Shown in pieces: positions 41,339-50,044 of a stretch of DNA of 64,000 nt; position 1 is the first letter of the stretch, and each line of letters starts with the position of its first letter. Both the position numbers and the translations under genes were made by a program. The notes below the pieces were generated by a model. It saw only the letters and a list, made by a program, of their open reading frames with translations. It was not told where the DNA came from and ran no database searches. This stretch comes from Acidimicrobiales bacterium (GTDB lineage Bacteria; Actinomycetota; Acidimicrobiia; Acidimicrobiales; MedAcidi-G1): contig JASLKK010000001.1 of NCBI GenBank assembly GCA_030747595.1, positions 1-64,000 on the forward strand, written 5' to 3'.

Positions 41339-42469
41339 TCAGACCTCGAGTTGGGCGGCTACGGCCTGGGCGGCGTCGATGAACTCCTCGACCATGTCCA
41401 TCACCACCTGGCCGGCACCCCGGCTGCGGTTCATGGTGCCCACGACCTGGCCCACGAAGTAGGTGGCCAGGTCCTCGGCGCCCGATCCCTCGTGGTGGGC
41501 GGCACGGTTGATCCGATCGATGGCCGCGCCGGTGAGCATTGGCTGAAGCGGCATGCCCAACGGGGCGGGCGTGTCGTCGCGGTCCCACTCCTCGGTCCAC
41601 GCGGTGCGCAACATGCGGGCCGGCTTGCCGGTCATGGACCGTGAGCGAAGCGTGTCGCCTGAACCGGCAGCCAGCATCTTGTCCTTGACCACCGGGTGAG
41701 TTTCGGCCTCCTCGGTGGTCAGCCACACCGAGCCGCACCACACGCCTGCCGCGCCGAGGGCCACGGCGGCGGCCATCTGACGACCTCGTCCGATTCCTCC
41801 CGCGCCGAGTACCGGCACCGGGGCCACCGCGTCGACTACCTCGGGCAGCAGCACCATGGAGCCGATATGGCCGGTGTGGCCTCCACCTTCGGTGCCCTGA
41901 GCGATGATGATGTCGGCGCCGGCGGCCACATGGCGTTCGGCATGGACCTTCGTGCCGGCCAGGGCGCCCACCTTGACGCCGGTCGCGTGGCAGCGTTCGA
42001 CCATGTCTCGTGGTGGCGGGCCGAGGGCGTTGGCCACGAGAACGGGGCGGTGGGCCAGAGCGATGTCCAGCTGCCGGTCGGCCCGGTTGGCCGAGAACGG
42101 GGCGTCACCGGGGCGTTCGGCCCATCCGGCGGAATCCGGATTTTCGGGCACGCCGTACCGCTTGAGCAGCTCGTCGAGGAATTCGCGGTGGGCACCGGGG
42201 ATAGTGGACACGAGGTCGGCCACCGAGAGTCCGCCCTCGTCGGATCCGGCATAGCGGGCCGGAACGATCAGGTCGATGCCGTAGGGGCGGTCGCCTAACT
42301 CGTCTTCGATCCAGGCTAGGTCGGTCTCCAGTTGGGTGTCGCTGTGGGCCACCGCGCCCAACACGCCCAGACCACCGGCCTTGGAGACGGCGACCACCAC
42401 GTCACGGCAGTGGGTGAAGGCCACGATGGGGAACTCGATGTCGAACATCTCGGTGATCGGGGTCTGCAT
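41339..42469 (-). CDS. Nitronate monooxygenase (2-nitropropane dioxygenase-like) family
   Basis: 376 residues, FMN-binding TIM barrel. EFPIVAFTHCRDVVVAVSKAGGLGVLGA opens the fold. AGADIIIAQGTEGGGHTGHIGSMVLLP holds the catalytic His region, and VPVLGAGGIGRGRQMAAAVALGAAGVWCGSVWL is the phosphate-binding end. Members oxidise alkyl nitronates, or act as enoyl reductases in some pathways. The start has AGGAG before the ATG. It follows the thiolase-like gene on the same strand, with a 55-base gap filled by tandem repeats. Confidence 0.85.
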   Translation of the reverse strand: MQTPITEMFDIEFPIVAFTHCRDVVVAVSKAGGLGVLGAVAHSDTQLETDLAWIEDELGDRPYGIDLIVPARYAGSDEGGLSVADLVSTIPGAHREFLDELLKRYGVPENPDSAGWAERPGDAPFSANRADRQLDIALAHRPVLVANALGPPPRDMVERCHATGVKVGALAGTKVHAERHVAAGADIIIAQGTEGGGHTGHIGSMVLLPEVVDAVAPVPVLGAGGIGRGRQMAAAVALGAAGVWCGSVWLTTEEAETHPVVKDKMLAAGSGDTLRSRSMTGKPARMLRTAWTEEWDRDDTPAPLGMPLQPMLTGAAIDRINRAAHHEGSGAEDLATYFVGQVVGTMNRSRGAGQVVMDMVEEFIDAAQAVAAQLEV

Positions 42470-42494
42470 GGGATCTCCTGATTCTCGGAATGGG

Positions 42495-42524
42495 TTCTCT
42501 CTGGCTGGGCTCTCTCTGGTTGGG
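42495..42524. repeat. 15-base tandem repeat between thiolase and nitronate monooxygenase genes
   Basis: Two adjacent 15-base copies (42495-42509 and 42510-42524) of YTCTCTCTGGYTGGG, with a weaker third copy toward 42480. CTCTCTCTG (42510-42518) and CAGAGAGAG (42526-42534) also form a perfect nine-base-pair stem with a seven-base loop that spans the thiolase stop codon. Confidence 0.7.
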
Positions 42525-44030
42525 TCAGAGAGAGATCAGACCGGTGGGGTCTAGATCGCACGGCTGGCCGACGCGGTCTCCGTCCAGCAGCGTGTCGAGC
42601 GTGGCACGGTCGGTTGTACCGCCCCACACCCGGGAACTGTCGCTGTCACTTTTACTGTCGCTGCCAGGGGTGAGGGCAGCAACCAGAGCCTCGGTTGGTT
42701 GACCGTGGCGGTCGTGGCGGACGGTGTAGCCGTTCACGATGGCCGCTCCGGCGAAGTCGGGGTCAGGGGTCCTGGTGGGCTGGTCGGCCACCTTGGCTGC
42801 GCCATCGATCGACTGGAACGTAGTGGCCGGCGGCTCGGTGCCGTAGATCCCGAAGGCGTGTTTGCCGAGATATCCGCCGTTGGCGTACAGCAGGCCGGTT
42901 CCGGGAACCTCGCGGAGTCGACCCACGAGGGTGGCCAGCGATTGGCCGACCGAGTTGGAGTGTGGACCGCCGGCAAAGGTCAGCCCGCCGTTGGTGGTCA
43001 ACGGTCGGGTCTCGCTGTCCACATCGAGGCCCAGTTCGGTGGCGCACACCTGGACCGAGGAGGGAAAGCAGGCGTACAGATCCAGATGATCCACCTCGTC
43101 GAGGTCCAGGCCCGCTGCTGATAGGGCGCTGGTACCGCTGATCCGGATGCCTGGCGATCGATGGAGGTACATCCGGGCGCTCGGCGACCCCGGGTCGTCG
43201 GCCCGGGTGGCCACATGGGGGAACACCCACCGGTCACGGGGTACGCCGAGGGCTTCGGCACGGGCTACCGAGGTGACCAGTACGGCACTGGCTTGGTCGA
43301 CGTTGTTGTTGGCCATCATGGCCCGGGTATACGGGGCGGCGACCATGCGGTTGTTGCCCGTCGGGGTAGTGATGGCCTCGGCGTCCATGGGGGTGCGACT
43401 GGCTGCATGGGGGTTGGTGCACGCCACCTTGTTGAAACGGGCCCACAGAGCGCCAACCCGTTGACGGTGCTGGTCGATGGTTTCGCCCCGGGCATGGCGA
43501 ATGGCCGACTCGGCCACCGGATAAAACACGCCTGGCTCGACCAGGCCACGGGATTCCTCGTGAGGGGTGGACATGTCTAGGCCGTCCTCGAATCGTTTGG
43601 CCGGCGCCAGGGATTCGTCGACGTCGCGGCGGACGGCCACGTCTAGTCGGCGGGCCCGGCGTCGAGACCGGAACACCTCGCCGCCCACCATGAGCGCTGC
43701 GTCGAGTTCACCGGCGGCGATGCGTGTCGAGAGGTGCGCCAGCAGGCGTTGAGGTGAGGTGCCCGACAGTCCGGTGAGCAGCGTGGAGGCTGCTGATGCG
43801 CCAAGGGCGCCGGCTACCTGTCGTCCCGGATCTCGGTAACTCCAGATGCCGCCGACCACGGCGACGATGTCCACCGAGGCTTCGCTTCCGGCGGCGCCGG
43901 CGTCGATCACGGCTGAACGGCTGGCATCGATCATGAGTTCCAACGCGGTTCGGGCCGTTGACGGATCGTCGACACGGTCGGTGACCTGGGCGACACCGAC
44001 GATGACCGGGGTACGGGGGTCCAGTGGCAC
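42525..44030 (-). CDS. Thiolase-family acetyl-CoA acetyltransferase-like protein
   Basis: 501 residues. TPVIVGVAQVTDRVDDPSTAR is the family N-terminus. AAALMVGG-like DAALMVGGEVFRSRR, DHLDLYACFPSSVQVCATELGL and TFAGGPHSNSVGQSLATLVGRLREVPG with the conserved His mark the SCP2-like thiolase domain. The last roughly 100 residues match the additional C-terminal domain seen in mycobacterial type I thiolases (GAAIVNGYTVRHDRHGQP). The nucleophilic Cys of true thiolases is not obvious, so catalysis may differ. Probably acts in acyl-CoA breakdown together with the downstream nitronate monooxygenase gene. Confidence 0.8.
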   Translation of the reverse strand: MPLDPRTPVIVGVAQVTDRVDDPSTARTALELMIDASRSAVIDAGAAGSEASVDIVAVVGGIWSYRDPGRQVAGALGASAASTLLTGLSGTSPQRLLAHLSTRIAAGELDAALMVGGEVFRSRRRARRLDVAVRRDVDESLAPAKRFEDGLDMSTPHEESRGLVEPGVFYPVAESAIRHARGETIDQHRQRVGALWARFNKVACTNPHAASRTPMDAEAITTPTGNNRMVAAPYTRAMMANNNVDQASAVLVTSVARAEALGVPRDRWVFPHVATRADDPGSPSARMYLHRSPGIRISGTSALSAAGLDLDEVDHLDLYACFPSSVQVCATELGLDVDSETRPLTTNGGLTFAGGPHSNSVGQSLATLVGRLREVPGTGLLYANGGYLGKHAFGIYGTEPPATTFQSIDGAAKVADQPTRTPDPDFAGAAIVNGYTVRHDRHGQPTEALVAALTPGSDSKSDSDSSRVWGGTTDRATLDTLLDGDRVGQPCDLDPTGLISL

Positions 44031-44080
44031 TGTGCCATCATCGCCGTCTCCATGGTTCGACAGCGCACCGGAGGGGTGTG

Positions 44081-44094
44081 TTAGGTGCGCTTCA
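44081..44094. promoter_or_regulatory. Weak half-match to the island's metal-box motif
   Basis: TTAGGTGCGCTTCA has one good half-site (TTAGGT) and a degraded other half, 27 bases before the ATG of the epimerase-dtxR operon. It could be a weak autoregulatory site, but the match is poor. Confidence 0.2.
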
Positions 44095-44120
44095 CATCGA
44101 AAGGCTTACACTGCCCCGGG

Positions 44121-45140
44121 ATGATGCAGCCACACCACCATCGGGTTACTTACCTAGTTACTGGTTGCGCCGGTTTCATCGGCTCGACTTTGGTCGATCG
44201 CCTGTTGGTCAACGGGCATCCGGTGGTGGGGGTTGATTGTCTGACGCCTACCTACGAAGTGGCGGTTAAGGAACGCAACCTCACCGGTGCGATTGAGCAT
44301 CCAGGCTTTTCAATGCGGCGAGATGACCTAGCCGTGTCGGATCTCGAACCCTTGCTGGATGGAGTGGACACCGTGTTTCATCTGGCTGGTCAACCGGGCG
44401 TTCAGACTTCGTGGGGGACAGGCTTTGCTGACCACTTGGAGCGAAACGTATTGGCTACCCAACGTCTGATGGAAGCCTGCCTAGCCACTGGCGTACGGCG
44501 GGTGGTGTTGGCATCGACCTCGTCGGTTTACGGAGCGGTCGACGGGGCAACAACGGAGGAAGTTCCACCGCTCCCACTGAGCCCCTATGGCCTTTCGAAG
44601 TTATCGATCGAGTACCTCGGTGCGCTGTATGGCGCCCGCGGTTTGGACGTGGTGCCGTTGCGGTTCTTCACCGTTTATGGCCCACGCCAAAGGCCTGACA
44701 TGGCCTTTCACCGGATGGTTGAAGCAGCCCTTGGTGGGCCGGCTTTTCCATTGCGAGGCGACGGTAGCCAACGGCGGTCCTTCACCTTCGTGGACGACGT
44801 AGTAGATGCTGTGGTCCGGATAGCCATGGAACCGGGTGCGTCAGGCACGGTGTTCAATGTGGGTTCGTCGATCGCCACGCCTCTTATTGACGTTGTGGAC
44901 CTAGTTGGTCGCCTTGTTGGCCATCCGGTCCCCGTTGAGTACCACGAGCGCCTGCCTGGGGATCCTGATTTAACGCACGCCTGTGTGGATCGACTGCGAG
45001 ACGCCATTGGCTGGGTGCCCACCACCACCTTGGAAGATGGTCTGGCAGAGCAGGTCGCCTATCACCGGGCCACTCGAAGTCTGAGAGGGTCGACCATCTT
45101 CGGAAGCGATTTCCCGCTGTCAGATAGCGTGATGGTGTGA
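44121..45140 (+). CDS. NAD-dependent sugar nucleotide epimerase/dehydratase
   Basis: 339 residues from the ATG at 44121 (a second ATG follows at once); an in-frame start at 44085 is less likely. TGCAGFIG at 14-21 binds NAD, Ser133-135 (ASTSSVYG) with Tyr156 and Lys160 (SPYGLSK) form the extended-SDR catalytic set, and RFFTVYGPRQRPDMAFHRMV is typical of GalE/UDP-glucuronate-epimerase-like enzymes. It should convert a UDP- or dTDP-sugar. Its TGA overlaps the GTG of dtxR, so a sugar-nucleotide enzyme is made together with the metal regulator. Codon use is less GC-biased than in the genes to the left. Confidence 0.85.
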   Translation: MMQPHHHRVTYLVTGCAGFIGSTLVDRLLVNGHPVVGVDCLTPTYEVAVKERNLTGAIEHPGFSMRRDDLAVSDLEPLLDGVDTVFHLAGQPGVQTSWGTGFADHLERNVLATQRLMEACLATGVRRVVLASTSSVYGAVDGATTEEVPPLPLSPYGLSKLSIEYLGALYGARGLDVVPLRFFTVYGPRQRPDMAFHRMVEAALGGPAFPLRGDGSQRRSFTFVDDVVDAVVRIAMEPGASGTVFNVGSSIATPLIDVVDLVGRLVGHPVPVEYHERLPGDPDLTHACVDRLRDAIGWVPTTTLEDGLAEQVAYHRATRSLRGSTIFGSDFPLSDSVMV

Positions 45141-45808
45141 CTTACGAGACTCCTGAGTACCACCCGGCGTTCGAGGAGTATTGCGAGACCATCTTCGAGT
45201 TAGCTGAAGACGATGTTGACGTAATCCAAGCCCGCATCGCCGAACGACTCGAGGTATCTCGGCCTGCAGTGTCCGAGATGGTTCGTCGCATGGAGAAAGA
45301 GGGCATGGTCTCAGTCGACGACGGCACGATTGCCTTGACCAGCGACGGTGCAAGACTTGCCAGACAGGTGGTGCGGCGCCACCGGCTGGCTGAGTGCTTC
45401 CTGACCGACATCCTGGGTTTGTCGTGGACCGATGCCCACCACGAGGCCGGTAGGTGGGAGCACGTCATCTCCGGCCCGGTTGAGGAGGCCCTGATGCGTG
45501 TCCTCGATGGCCCCATGACCTGCCCCCACGGCAACCCCATCCCTGGAGCCGGCTATCAGGAGCCTGAGAATTCCGCTGTGCTTAGCGACCTAAGGCCGGG
45601 TGTGGAGTTCACTGTGGAGCGGATTCCTGAGGAGTTGGAGTTTCGAGATGGTCTGCTCGAGTTCTTAGAAGGCGCAGAGATCAAGCCGGGGAACAGGGGT
45701 CGGGTGACCGCCAGTTCACCAGATGGCACTACCACCATCGAGATCGCTGGCGACTTTGTCGGCGTTGGCGCCTTCGCTTCGGCTCGCATCCTCGTCGCCC
45801 TCGACTGA
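45137..45808 (+). CDS. DtxR/IdeR/MntR-family metalloregulator
   Basis: 223 residues: winged HTH at 8-72 (QARIAERLEVSRPAVSEMVRRMEKEGMV), metal-binding/dimer domain 73-147, and a C-terminal FeoA/SH3-like domain at about 152-222. Compared with C. diphtheriae DtxR, ancillary ligands are kept (His82, Glu86, His101 for H79, E83, H98). The primary site is altered: Met10 is Glu14, Cys102 is Gly105, while Glu108 and His109 remain. Glu14 and Glu17 instead resemble MntR. It may therefore sense iron, manganese or both. The GTG start overlaps the epimerase stop; its 3' end overlaps the convergent membrane-protein gene by 93 bases. Confidence 0.88.
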   Translation: MTYETPEYHPAFEEYCETIFELAEDDVDVIQARIAERLEVSRPAVSEMVRRMEKEGMVSVDDGTIALTSDGARLARQVVRRHRLAECFLTDILGLSWTDAHHEAGRWEHVISGPVEEALMRVLDGPMTCPHGNPIPGAGYQEPENSAVLSDLRPGVEFTVERIPEELEFRDGLLEFLEGAEIKPGNRGRVTASSPDGTTTIEIAGDFVGVGAFASARILVALD

Positions 45809-47191
45809 CGCGCGACGGCCCGCCAGGACGGCCCAGGCCAGCAGGACCAGAGTCCAGACGAAGGCCCACAACAGGTCGCTGGCCGAGCTCCGTTGCAGGT
45901 CGGGGAACAGGCGAGAGAACCACCGGTAACCAACCCACGATGTCTCGGTGACGTCGACTGCTAAGGCCCGACGGCCAGTGGAAGCCTCGATGGCCACCCA
46001 GATCCATCCAGCAGCTCCCACGGTTGCTGACGCGACGAGCGGGAGAAGCATTCGGCGTGCCCGGTCCACTGCTATGGCAATGACCACTACGACGAGTGGG
46101 AGAATGACGACGACCTGACGCCCCGGCCACCACCAGCCGTGCATGGTGAGTGCCAACCAGGTTGCTGTAGCCCAACCGGTGGCAATCGGAAGCGCCAGAA
46201 GCGACCATCCGGCGGAACGGCGGGCCAGCAGTGCACCGAGGGCTGGCGCCATTGCCAGCCAGGCGGGGGACCACGAGGCCAGACCAAACGGCCGATCGAT
46301 GAGAAGGCCGACCAGACGTCGGGACCGACCCCAGTAGTCGGGATCGAAGCCCACGACTCCGAACTCGCTGGTCACGAAGTGGTCGCCAGCTGAGTAAACG
46401 GTCCATCCACCGTAGACCTGCACGTGGAATACGACATAAAGGATGCCCATGGCCGACAGGGCCAGACCGCCGATTAGAAGGAGACGCCGCTGCCCTAAGC
46501 GCCAGAGGTTCCTAGCGGCGATTCCGACCACAGCAGCGGTAGTTGGGACGTACTTCACCGACAGCCAAGGCAGGGCAGTCGCGGCCACTACCAAGGCCAT
46601 GAGCAACTGGGTCCGAGACCTCGTTTCAGCCGCTTCGACTTGGAGGCCCGAAACCGCTCCGACAGCAACCACCATGGCTAGGGCGGCGGGCAGTTCTGGA
46701 TAGATCTGACTGCCGTAGGCAGTCAGCGGCGGTGTTGCCGATAGAACACCCACCACCCAGGCTCCGGTTCGTGTTGATACACCGAAGCGACGGACGGCCA
46801 CCCACAGGGTCGCCGCCGCGAGCAGGCCAGCAAGGGCCGCGATCGAGGCTCGGGCTGCCACCCAACCGCCGACACGCATGGGCAGGGCCAACATCGCTGG
46901 CAGGAGGGGGTCATGGGGGCTGATCCGTTGACCCTGATCGTTGAGGTCGATGGTCTGAGTGTTAAGGCCAATCTGATGGAAGGGTAGGTATCGCTCTTCG
47001 TCGATCTCGTCGGACACATCCAGATCGAAGTCTTCGCCCAAGCTGATGGCGGTCATCAGGTACTGGGGTTCGTCCACACTGACCTGAGCTCCATAGGTGG
47101 TCCGCGCCGGGATGCCTACGGCGGCGGTAATGGTGGCCACCATGCCTACGGCCACCATTGCCCGGAGGAGACCTCTTTTCGCCAAGGTCAT
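45716..47191 (-). CDS. Polytopic membrane protein, GT-C (GT39-like) glycosyltransferase candidate
   Basis: 491 residues with about eleven to twelve hydrophobic segments. The first large extracytoplasmic loop has VSVDEPQYLMTAISLGED, an acidic DE motif after TM1 like that of GT-C glycosyltransferases (ArnT/PMT type), followed by ISPHDPLLPAMLALP. These enzymes use polyprenyl-phosphate sugars outside the membrane. The family call is moderate because no full signature is visible. It follows fbpB by eight bases, so it belongs to the fbpA-fbpB transcript. The C-terminal 31 codons overlap the 3' end of dtxR on the other strand. Confidence 0.65.
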   Translation of the reverse strand: MTLAKRGLLRAMVAVGMVATITAAVGIPARTTYGAQVSVDEPQYLMTAISLGEDFDLDVSDEIDEERYLPFHQIGLNTQTIDLNDQGQRISPHDPLLPAMLALPMRVGGWVAARASIAALAGLLAAATLWVAVRRFGVSTRTGAWVVGVLSATPPLTAYGSQIYPELPAALAMVVAVGAVSGLQVEAAETRSRTQLLMALVVAATALPWLSVKYVPTTAAVVGIAARNLWRLGQRRLLLIGGLALSAMGILYVVFHVQVYGGWTVYSAGDHFVTSEFGVVGFDPDYWGRSRRLVGLLIDRPFGLASWSPAWLAMAPALGALLARRSAGWSLLALPIATGWATATWLALTMHGWWWPGRQVVVILPLVVVVIAIAVDRARRMLLPLVASATVGAAGWIWVAIEASTGRRALAVDVTETSWVGYRWFSRLFPDLQRSSASDLLWAFVWTLVLLAWAVLAGRRASVEGDEDASRSEGANADKVASDLDGGSAIW

Positions 47192-47199
47192 GACCCGTG

Positions 47200-48906
47200 T
47201 CAGTCGAGGTGATCAGCCCGGCGGACCACCAAGAACCAGGTGAGAGCACCAGACAGAATCACTAAGACCATTGCCAGCAGGCCAGCCTCGGCCACGAAGG
47301 CGTCTTCGAACGACTGGAAGATCTTGGTGGTCAGTGTGGGGAAGTCAAACGGTGCCACCAGAAGGGTGATTGGCAACTCCTTCATGGTCGATAGCAGCAC
47401 TAGGCCACCGCCGGCGACTAGCCCGGGGGTCACAAGCGGAGCGTCCACTGTGGCCAGACGGCGGAAAGACCCAGCGCCAAGCACCCTTGCTGAATCGTGC
47501 AGACGGTCAGGCACGGCGGCTACTGCTATTTGAGCAGCGCCGAGGGCTTGGGCCCCGAAGCGGACCATGTAGGCGAACACCAGCACGATCAGGGTGCCGC
47601 GGAGGTGCTCGGCTGCCCAACTGCTACGAAGGGTCCAGAAGAACATGGCCAGAGCGATGAGCAGACCGGGCATAGCAAAGGTCGAGATGATCACGTTGCC
47701 GGTGATCGGGCCAACCCGAGAGTGGTAACGAGCCAGCAGTACCGCAGTGGGCAGGACGGCAACAACGGCCACGCACGCGGCCACCACGCTTACCCAAACA
47801 GTGTTCCAGGCCGGGCCGACGATATCTGAGGCGTTGATAGCCAGAGAACGGCCGCCGGTTGCGTCTCGCACCAGACCTGAGATTCCCCAGTCGGCCAGAG
47901 CTGCAGCCGGAGCAACCAAAGCGAGACCGATCGTGCCGACGACCAGAGCCAGCCCAGGCAGCCGCCAACGATCTAGTGGCGTGGTAAAGAGTCGGCTGGT
48001 GGAGGCGCGCGCCGGTGGTCGCTCACTGAGCCGGCGGCTACCGAGGCGCTCACCGCCGACCACGACCACGGCAAGAACAAGCAGGATGGCCGAAAGGGCG
48101 AACGATGTGGGCTGGTCTGCCAGACGGGTCGTCCAGATCGCACGGGTCAAGGTGTCGTAGCGCATGAGCTGGACGGCTCCGAAGTCACTGATGGTGTAAA
48201 GGCCGACCAGTAGTGCCCCTGAAGTGATGGCGGACGCAGTCTGAGGAAGAACGACTCGACGGAAGGTGCTGAACCCGGAGTCGCCAAGAAGTCGGGCACT
48301 TTCTTCTAGCGATCCCGGAAGGCTGCGAAGTCGTGCGGCAACTGGGAGGTAGACGTATGGGTACGTGAACAGGGTGAGAACTAGCCAGGCGCCGAACAGC
48401 CCGCGTAGTTCGAACGTATGGTTGATACCAACTGCTTGCAGGAGGTCGTTGGCCAGTCCGCCTGGATTGAGGGTGCGGATAAATGCCGCCGCCCCGACGA
48501 ATGTCGGATAGGCCAGCGGCAGGGGTAGTAGCACCCGCCACATGCGGCGACCCGGGAGGTCGGTGCGGGCGGTCAGCCAGGCTAGAGATGTCCCCAATAC
48601 GGCAGTGCTGGCGGATACGAGGGCGGCAAGTACCACACTGCGGCGCAGCGGCTCCAGGGTGCGTGACGAGGTCAGTAGCCCCAACGGGTCGCTGTCGCTG
48701 GTGATATTGCGCCAGATCAGATATAGGGCCGGAAAAGCGAAAAGGACGCCAACGGTAAACGCCGCAGCCGTCACCGTCAGCGGTGCCCGCTTCCGACCTT
48801 TGACCCTCCGCTCCGGCGGGCCAGCGGTTCCGGGACCCCAAGCGGGGTCAGCCGGCGAGGATTCCACTCTCCCTGATGATGCGCTCCGTCTCCTCGAAAC
48901 CGCCAC
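47200..48906 (-). CDS. fbpB: Ferric iron ABC transporter permease, fused double domain (FbpB-like)
   Basis: 568 residues with about twelve membrane segments in two homologous halves, each with an EAA-type cytoplasmic loop: LEESARLLGDSGFSTFRRVVLP in the first half, LHDSARVLGAGSFRRLATVDAPL in the second. This two-in-one permease is typical of FbpB/AfuB/ThiP iron and thiamine importers. With the FbpA-like binding protein next to it, iron is the likely solute. The ATG at 48906 overlaps the fbpA end by 59 bases; a GTG at 48867 would shorten the overlap to 20. The ATPase lies apart at 53174. Confidence 0.88.
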   Translation of the reverse strand: MAVSRRRSASSGRVESSPADPAWGPGTAGPPERRVKGRKRAPLTVTAAAFTVGVLFAFPALYLIWRNITSDSDPLGLLTSSRTLEPLRRSVVLAALVSASTAVLGTSLAWLTARTDLPGRRMWRVLLPLPLAYPTFVGAAAFIRTLNPGGLANDLLQAVGINHTFELRGLFGAWLVLTLFTYPYVYLPVAARLRSLPGSLEESARLLGDSGFSTFRRVVLPQTASAITSGALLVGLYTISDFGAVQLMRYDTLTRAIWTTRLADQPTSFALSAILLVLAVVVVGGERLGSRRLSERPPARASTSRLFTTPLDRWRLPGLALVVGTIGLALVAPAAALADWGISGLVRDATGGRSLAINASDIVGPAWNTVWVSVVAACVAVVAVLPTAVLLARYHSRVGPITGNVIISTFAMPGLLIALAMFFWTLRSSWAAEHLRGTLIVLVFAYMVRFGAQALGAAQIAVAAVPDRLHDSARVLGAGSFRRLATVDAPLVTPGLVAGGGLVLLSTMKELPITLLVAPFDFPTLTTKIFQSFEDAFVAEAGLLAMVLVILSGALTWFLVVRRADHLD

Positions 48907-49945
48907 CCAGCGAGTCGAAGTCGACTGATCCGATCTCTAGAGCGGTCAGCGCTGGAAGGATCGGGTTGGGCTTTATGTCGGCACCAAGTGGGTACTCGAA
49001 TGTTTGATTAGTGAAATACAACTGGGCCTTAGGGCTGAGTAGGTAGGCAAGCAGCTGGTGAGCGGCGCTGCGTTCCTCGGTCGCCCCCAAGATAGTGGCA
49101 GCTGTGATGATCAGGAGCGAACCGATGTCGTTGGGACCGAAGTCGTGGTTCTCGGCCCGGTGAGCGTCGCCGGCCGCCGCTGCCTCCTGGTACTGGTAGT
49201 AGTGGTTGACGAGGCCCATATCAATCTCGCCCCGGCCCGCAGCCTCCACGATCGCCCTGTTGTTGGGGTAGTACTCGGCATCGTTGTCCACCATGTCGTG
49301 TAGCCATTGAGTGGCCACTTCTCCACCGTGTTCATCGCGGAATACGGTGAACCAGTCCTCAAATGATCCGTTGGTCGCCGGTATCCCGACTCGTCCTCGG
49401 TAGCGATCCTCAGTGAGGTCGAAGACGGATTCCGGGAGTTCGCTATCTGATACCAGGTCGATGTTGCGGACCAGTACCCGCTTGCGGCCCGAGAATCCGA
49501 TCCAAGAACCGCTAGAGGCGCGGTTCTGTTGATCAACGAGTTCGAGAACCTCGTCGTCGATAGTTCCGAGGAGGCCGCGACTCTCGAGGAAACCAACTGG
49601 CCCGGGTGATCGTGAGAGGAAGACATCAGCTTCAGTGGCGTTGCCTTCCTCGCCGATGAGAATCGCTAGGTCAGTGGAGTTGCCCCAGCGGACTCGGACG
49701 TCAATTCCCGTTTCGCAGGCGAAAGCTTCGATGATGGGCCTAATCAGGTACTCGGTGCGGCCTGAGTAGATGGTTACCGTTTCGTCGCGTTGGTCGCGAC
49801 ACTCCCCGGTCACTATGGCGGCGGCCTTTTCGGAGAGCTCTTGCTTATTGCTACTGCCGCAGGCGGTTGTGAAAGTGGCCGCGATGGCGATGGCGACAAC
49901 GGTCGCAGTGATGTGACGCAGAGTTGAGTCTTCGGGCTTGCTCAT
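48848..49945 (-). CDS. fbpA: Ferric iron ABC transporter substrate-binding lipoprotein (FbpA-like)
   Basis: 365 residues from the ATG at 49945; an upstream start at 50017 would run through the putative regulatory box. The hydrophobic leader ends in FTTAC with Cys29 for lipidation. VTIYSGRTEYLIRPIIEAF (Tyr60) and VNHYYQYQ with the twin Tyr249-Tyr250 match the tyrosine iron ligands of FbpA transferrin-like proteins. It should capture Fe3+ outside the membrane and hand it to FbpB. It is first gene of the leftward fbpA-fbpB-GT-C operon; the shared 13-base motif lies 37-49 bases upstream. Confidence 0.9.
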   Translation of the reverse strand: MSKPEDSTLRHITATVVAIAIAATFTTACGSSNKQELSEKAAAIVTGECRDQRDETVTIYSGRTEYLIRPIIEAFACETGIDVRVRWGNSTDLAILIGEEGNATEADVFLSRSPGPVGFLESRGLLGTIDDEVLELVDQQNRASSGSWIGFSGRKRVLVRNIDLVSDSELPESVFDLTEDRYRGRVGIPATNGSFEDWFTVFRDEHGGEVATQWLHDMVDNDAEYYPNNRAIVEAAGRGEIDMGLVNHYYQYQEAAAAGDAHRAENHDFGPNDIGSLLIITAATILGATEERSAAHQLLAYLLSPKAQLYFTNQTFEYPLGADIKPNPILPALTALEIGSVDFDSLGGGFEETERIIRESGILAG

Positions 49946-49979
49946 GGCGGGGAGTGTAGCGAGTGCTAGACGGAATCCG

Positions 49980-49994
49980 TAAGGTGTACCTAAC
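49980..49994. promoter_or_regulatory. Candidate DtxR-type metal box 1 (TAAGGTGTACCTAAC)
   Basis: Lies between divergent fbpA and the flippase/GT2 gene. The 13 bases AGGTRTACCTAAC (49982-49994) recur at 54327-54339. Half-sites resemble DtxR/IdeR boxes (TTAGGT/ACCTAA), but the spacer is two bases rather than the seven of the classical 19-base box. Confidence 0.6.
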
Positions 49995-50044
49995 GAACCG
50001 TCGACTACCAATGCCAACTGGCCTAGCCGGAGAGGGAGATAGGG

